Shown one piece after another: positions 60,701 to 64,000 of a DNA stretch of 64,000 nt (within the stretch, counting starts at the first letter, position 1; each line of letters begins with the position of its first letter). A program made the translations under genes and the position numbers. The stretch covers positions 21,019,162 to 21,083,161 of the forward strand of contig NW_024037072.1 of assembly GCF_015706575.1 (NCBI RefSeq), written 5' to 3'. The notes under the pieces are model-generated. The model did not search any database, was not told the DNA's origin, and worked only from the letters and a program-made list of their open reading frames with translations. Origin of the DNA: Patiria miniata. Lineage: Eukaryota; Echinodermata; Asteroidea; Valvatida; Asterinidae.

Positions 60701-63139
60701 AAGGAAACAGGAGGGGGAGGTGGCAGAGGCTAAAGTGGCACAAAAGGAGATAGAGGAGGCAACAGAGCTGGTAGAGCAGCAATGGCTGTGGAGGCAGGAG
60801 AGTCAAAGGAATCAAACAAGGCACTGGAGGAGAGAGAGCCAGAAAGAAGAGGTGGTGTCCACCATTTTTAGGTGGACATTTTTCATTATGTTTAATTTTT
60901 TCAGGTGGTGGCAGAGGAGGGGGAGGTAAAACAGGCATTGGAGGGAGTCAGCAGAGTTGACAAAAGGGACACAGAAGATGGCAGAGGTTAAGCAAACGGA
61001 GCCTACAGGCAACTAAAGGCGGTGAAGTTGACAGAGGTATCTGATGCAGCTGCACCATTTCAGATATTTTATTTACAGGGGGAGGCAATAATGATGGAAG
61101 TGACAGTGAGAGCGACAATTGTGATGCAGGTGAAAAAGGCTTCAGAACTGGCAGAGGCGACGGAGGTGATGATGTGGTGGTGACAGCAACTTGTGATTGC
61201 AGAGGCAGCAGTGGCAATGGATGTGGCAAAGGAGTAGGTGGCAAAAGTGACAAGAGCAACAGAGTCGACACGGCAGCAGATGTAACAGGGAACATTCATT
61301 CACAGAGGAAATAGAGGCCTGAGAAAAGATGCTGTCAGCGGCAACAAAAGTGCAGCAGAGGTGATTGAGCCAAAAGAGGCCACCTACCCACAAGATTTTC
61401 ATGAGATATTTATTTTTCTTTTCACTAGTAATAGGAGGGAGGCAACAGAGGCAATCAATCTGATGGATATGATAAAGGCAGTTGTGGAGGCGAAAGAGGC
61501 AGCGTGAGGAGATATGGAAGACGCCATTGAACCAGCAAATGCAACCGAGGGGATGGCAGAGGTCTTGGAGGCAACGGAGGCAACAGAAAATAACAGAGAC
61601 AGCAGGAGAAGCAGCCAGGGAGGATGGGATGGGGCGAGGTGACAGAGGTGATCAAGGCAGCAGAGGTGACTGAGGGCACAGAGATAATTGAGGCACCAGA
61701 GGAGATAGAAGAGGAGGCAGGCTGCAGGGAGCTAGCGAAAGCGGTGACAGAAGAGGTGATGGAGGAAAAGGAGACAATGGAAGTGTCGGAGGTGGTGGAG
61801 GCAAATTTTAGCAAAAGTGGCAATTGAGGCAGCAAAAGCAGTGGAAGCAACAGAGAAGTCCAGAAAGGTCTTGAAAGGCAACAGAGGTGGTAATAAGGAG
61901 TGGAGGCTGAAGTATCGGTGGCAGATTTTTCATTATTAATATATTTTTTTCTTTTAGGTGGCAGTGGAGGCACTACAGGTAATGGAGGTGATGGAGAAGT
62001 GAAAGAGGAGGCGACGAAGGGAACAGAAGTGTTGGAGGAGGCAGCCAAAGATGACAGAGGTGAAAGCGGATATAGAGCCGGCAGAGGTGACAGAGGCTTT
62101 AGATGCAACAGTGGAGGTGTAAGACATTTTTAGGTGTAAGACACTACGACACAGGTGATGGAGCCAACGGAGGCAGTGCTGGATGTGATGGAGAAGATGG
62201 ACATAACACAGGCAATGAAAGAGGCAGCAACGTGACGGAGGTGAGAGGGGCTACAGATGTGGCAGAGGCAATGAAGGCAGTAAAGGTAAGATGGGTGATT
62301 AAGGAAGCAGGGGAAGTAGTGGAGGTGGGGGAGGTGACAGAGGCAACAAAAAGTGGAGGCTATGGCAGCAACAGAGGCAACGTAGGTAATGGAGACAGCA
62401 GAGGTGACTGAGGGGGCCGAGGCAACAGGAACGGAACGGAGGAGGGGGCAGTTTGTCATATTATATTGCCTTGTGTGCTGCAAGTCTTCTCTAAAGAATG
62501 TGTGTCTGTAAATCTAGGGAACACCAGAAGCAATCCACATCAATTGCCAACATTATGAAGATGTCCCAATGAGAGACTTGGGCCACAGTGTTCAGTCAGT
62601 GGGGCAAGTGTTGTGCTATAAATGGGCTCCACAAAGTTTGTGTTAATTTCTTGTTTTACTGAATTTTGATTCGATTTTGACAGGTTTGGATATGATAAAG
62701 ATTACCAAGAAAAATTGCTCGATGGTGCACAATTAAGGAAAAATTACATGTTACAGTCTTAGCATGTCTTTAACTGATTACATGCACAATGTTCCTTAAA
62801 ACTGATGGTGTCGAAAACAATAAATTGCTAAATTTGTTGTGCCAGCACACATTTGGGCAGATTTATAGATTAACACCAATTTGTTATTGAAGTTTCATAC
62901 AGGATTTTTTATGGGTTTAAAATCTTTAATTTATGGTGCTATTATTTTGTATCTTAACTTTATGACACAGTTTGAAGACTTTTTGTTAAGGTTTGTGTGT
63001 AATGTATTAAACTATAGTTTTGAGTGCTGGATCCTGTTTGTTTTACTGTTTTTAATGGTGTGTTTATTAAATACTGGTAAAAAACATAAAAATAAACCTT
63101 TAAAAAAAGATAACATTGATTTTGTTCTTTTTCCTTTGT

Positions 63140-63242
63140 TTTACAGAAAACACTACCTTAATTATGTTACCTATGCATAGGTAACATAATTAAGGTAGTG
63201 TTTTCTGTAAATTATTATCACATAGCTATGTGATAATAATTT
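63140..63242. repeat. Two abutting perfect palindromes (72 bp and 34 bp)
   Basis: 63140-63211 is a perfect 72-bp palindrome centred on CTATGCATAG. 63209-63242 is a second perfect palindrome centred on CATAGCTATG, sharing three bases with the first. The flanks (TTACAGAAAA.. and GAATGACTATTGCAAGA-like) match an ordinary, non-palindromic stretch at 55190-55255, so the palindromes were created inside a pre-existing module. Confidence 0.95.
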
Positions 63243-64000
63243 GCATGACTATTGCAAGAGTCAAAACGACTAACTGAGGCAGTGGAATGGATGTGACCTA
63301 GGAACTGGAGGGAATAGAGGAGGCAGCAGAGGCAGTGGCAAAGGTGACAAGGTTGACAGGTGGCAAAGGAGGCATCAAGGCAGATGACTTATGTGGCATT
63401 TGGAGTGCCTGGATCGGCTGAAGGCGGCAGAAGTGGCATGGCAGGGTTTGCAGAATGTTTGAGGTTTTGCAGGCAAAACAGGAGGCGCCAGAGCTGATGG
63501 AGGAGGTGGAGCAACAGAGGTAGCATAGGCAGCAGAGTAGATGGAATCAACTATGGCAGCAGAGGCACTGGAGGGGATGGGGAGGTGGTGTCACCAATTT
63601 CATCCAGATTTTAATTAAGTTTTTAGCAATACTGAAGATTTTCTGGGTTTTGTTTGTTTTGTCTTTTCAGAAAGCAGAGGTGTTGGCGAAGGCAATTGTG
63701 ACGATGGAGGAGATAGACCAAGTGAAGGTTACAGAGGTATGATGGAGGCAAACGAGGTGGCAAAAGCAGTCGGGGAAGGGGAGACGAGGAAACAGAGATG
63801 AATGAGGCAACAGCGGGAACAGAGCTAATGAAAGCACCAGAAGAGATGTAGGAGGCAGAAGGAAAGGAGGCTGTGCCAGTGATTTCTTCGGAAGCAACAA
63901 TGATGACGGAAGGGGCGATGGGAGCAGCATGGGCAAAGCTGACAAGAGAGGCAGCAAAGGCAGTAGAGGCAACAGAGGTGTGACGGAGGTGATAGGGCAG

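Larger units (their letters stand above)
53190..64000 (-). repeat. Right arm of a giant inverted repeat, runs off the window
   Basis: Reverse complement of the left arm, beginning with CAGTGAACACTGGTTCAGG-like text (53270-53300) against CCTGAACT..ACAGTGTTCACGTG (52288-52320). It contains the same GA-rich 9-bp minisatellite blocks (from about 55800), the A-rich spacer as TTTTTTCAGGTGG-ended text (for example 58715, 60903, 61957, 63670) and the same AT-rich modules. It is still array-like at 64000, so the full arm is longer than 10.8 kb. Confidence 0.85.
55800..64000. repeat. GA-rich 9-bp minisatellite blocks, right arm
   Basis: Plus-strand copies of RGAGGYRAY (GGAGGCAAT, GGAGGTGAC, AGAGGCAAC and variants) in blocks. 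TGA and TAG interrupt all frames repeatedly; for example the block after the TTTTCAG at about 58469 meets stops in every frame within a few tens of codons. Acceptor-like pyrimidine-AG strings precede many blocks, but the separations (about 40-60 bp) are too short for ordinary introns and no donor partner is consistent. Confidence 0.8.

Noticed and set aside
36955-64000. Dozens of 60-190-codon frames rich in Glu/Ala/Thr, Gly/Asn/Arg or Pro/Leu/Ser
   Set aside because: They are forced by a 9-bp repeat read in six frames. Stops interrupt every frame between blocks, several frames are open on both strands at once, and homologous frames are not preserved between the two arms.
1-64000. LTR retrotransposon, retrovirus or Polinton remains
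   Set aside because: I saw no paired long direct repeats, and no gag, protease, integrase or capsid-like frames. The only reverse-transcriptase-linked protein text is a LINE tail at 57310-57711.
41500-64000. Assembly artefact (one locus read through twice)
   Set aside because: The arms differ by many substitutions, indels and whole insertions with proper target duplications, so they are two real, old copies. Only the perfect palindromes at 63140 and 37938 remain suspect.

Overview
This is eukaryotic, intron-rich, repeat-rich DNA from an animal. Interspersed DNA transposons and tRNA-derived SINEs, an extracellular mosaic gene (LDL-receptor class A and MAM domains on separate phase-1 exons), and the many short palindromic words TACCGGTA and ACATGTACATGT suggest a marine invertebrate deuterostome (echinoderm or cephalochordate). 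That placement is inference only. No prokaryotic gene organisation, rRNA, CRISPR array or intact viral element was seen.

Region 1, about 1-36 kb: one minus-strand gene and its introns. The first coding exon (31796-32564) has a signal peptide and a DNRLRE-type beta-rich domain. An LDL-receptor class A exon (13851-13964) and the first third of a MAM domain (9850-9993) follow. All three splice in phase 1 and their junction codons join correctly. The gene continues off the left side or into exons I could not find, and its 5' untranslated part probably lies above 32.6 kb. The introns hold a dense set of non-autonomous DNA elements: a hAT-like element with an exact 8-bp target duplication (16171-17761), a Mutator-like foldback with an exact 9-bp duplication (26627-27378), a four-copy 0.5-kb MITE family, an element whose internal 44-bp unit expanded to six copies (4456-4717), several long hairpins, and tRNA-derived SINEs.

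Region 2, about 36.9-64 kb: a giant imperfect inverted repeat. The left arm (at least about 41.5-52.4 kb) is CT-rich on the plus strand. The right arm (53.2 kb to the window end) is its reverse complement and GA-rich. About 0.8 kb of unique-looking spacer separates them. Both arms consist of blocks of a degenerate 9-bp minisatellite (purine strand RGAGGYRAY), broken by a conserved A-rich spacer and by recurring AT-rich modules. The many open frames here are products of the 3-periodic repeat, not evidence of genes. The arms have diverged and carry arm-specific insertions (48715-49032, 54004-54257, 56392-56745 and about 51090-51577). The opposite arm keeps the matching empty sites, so the inverted duplication is older than those insertions.

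The parts most worth attention are the DNRLRE/LDLa/MAM mosaic gene, the giant inverted repeat with its paired filled and empty sites, and a shared GC-rich module found inside three otherwise different hAT-like elements.
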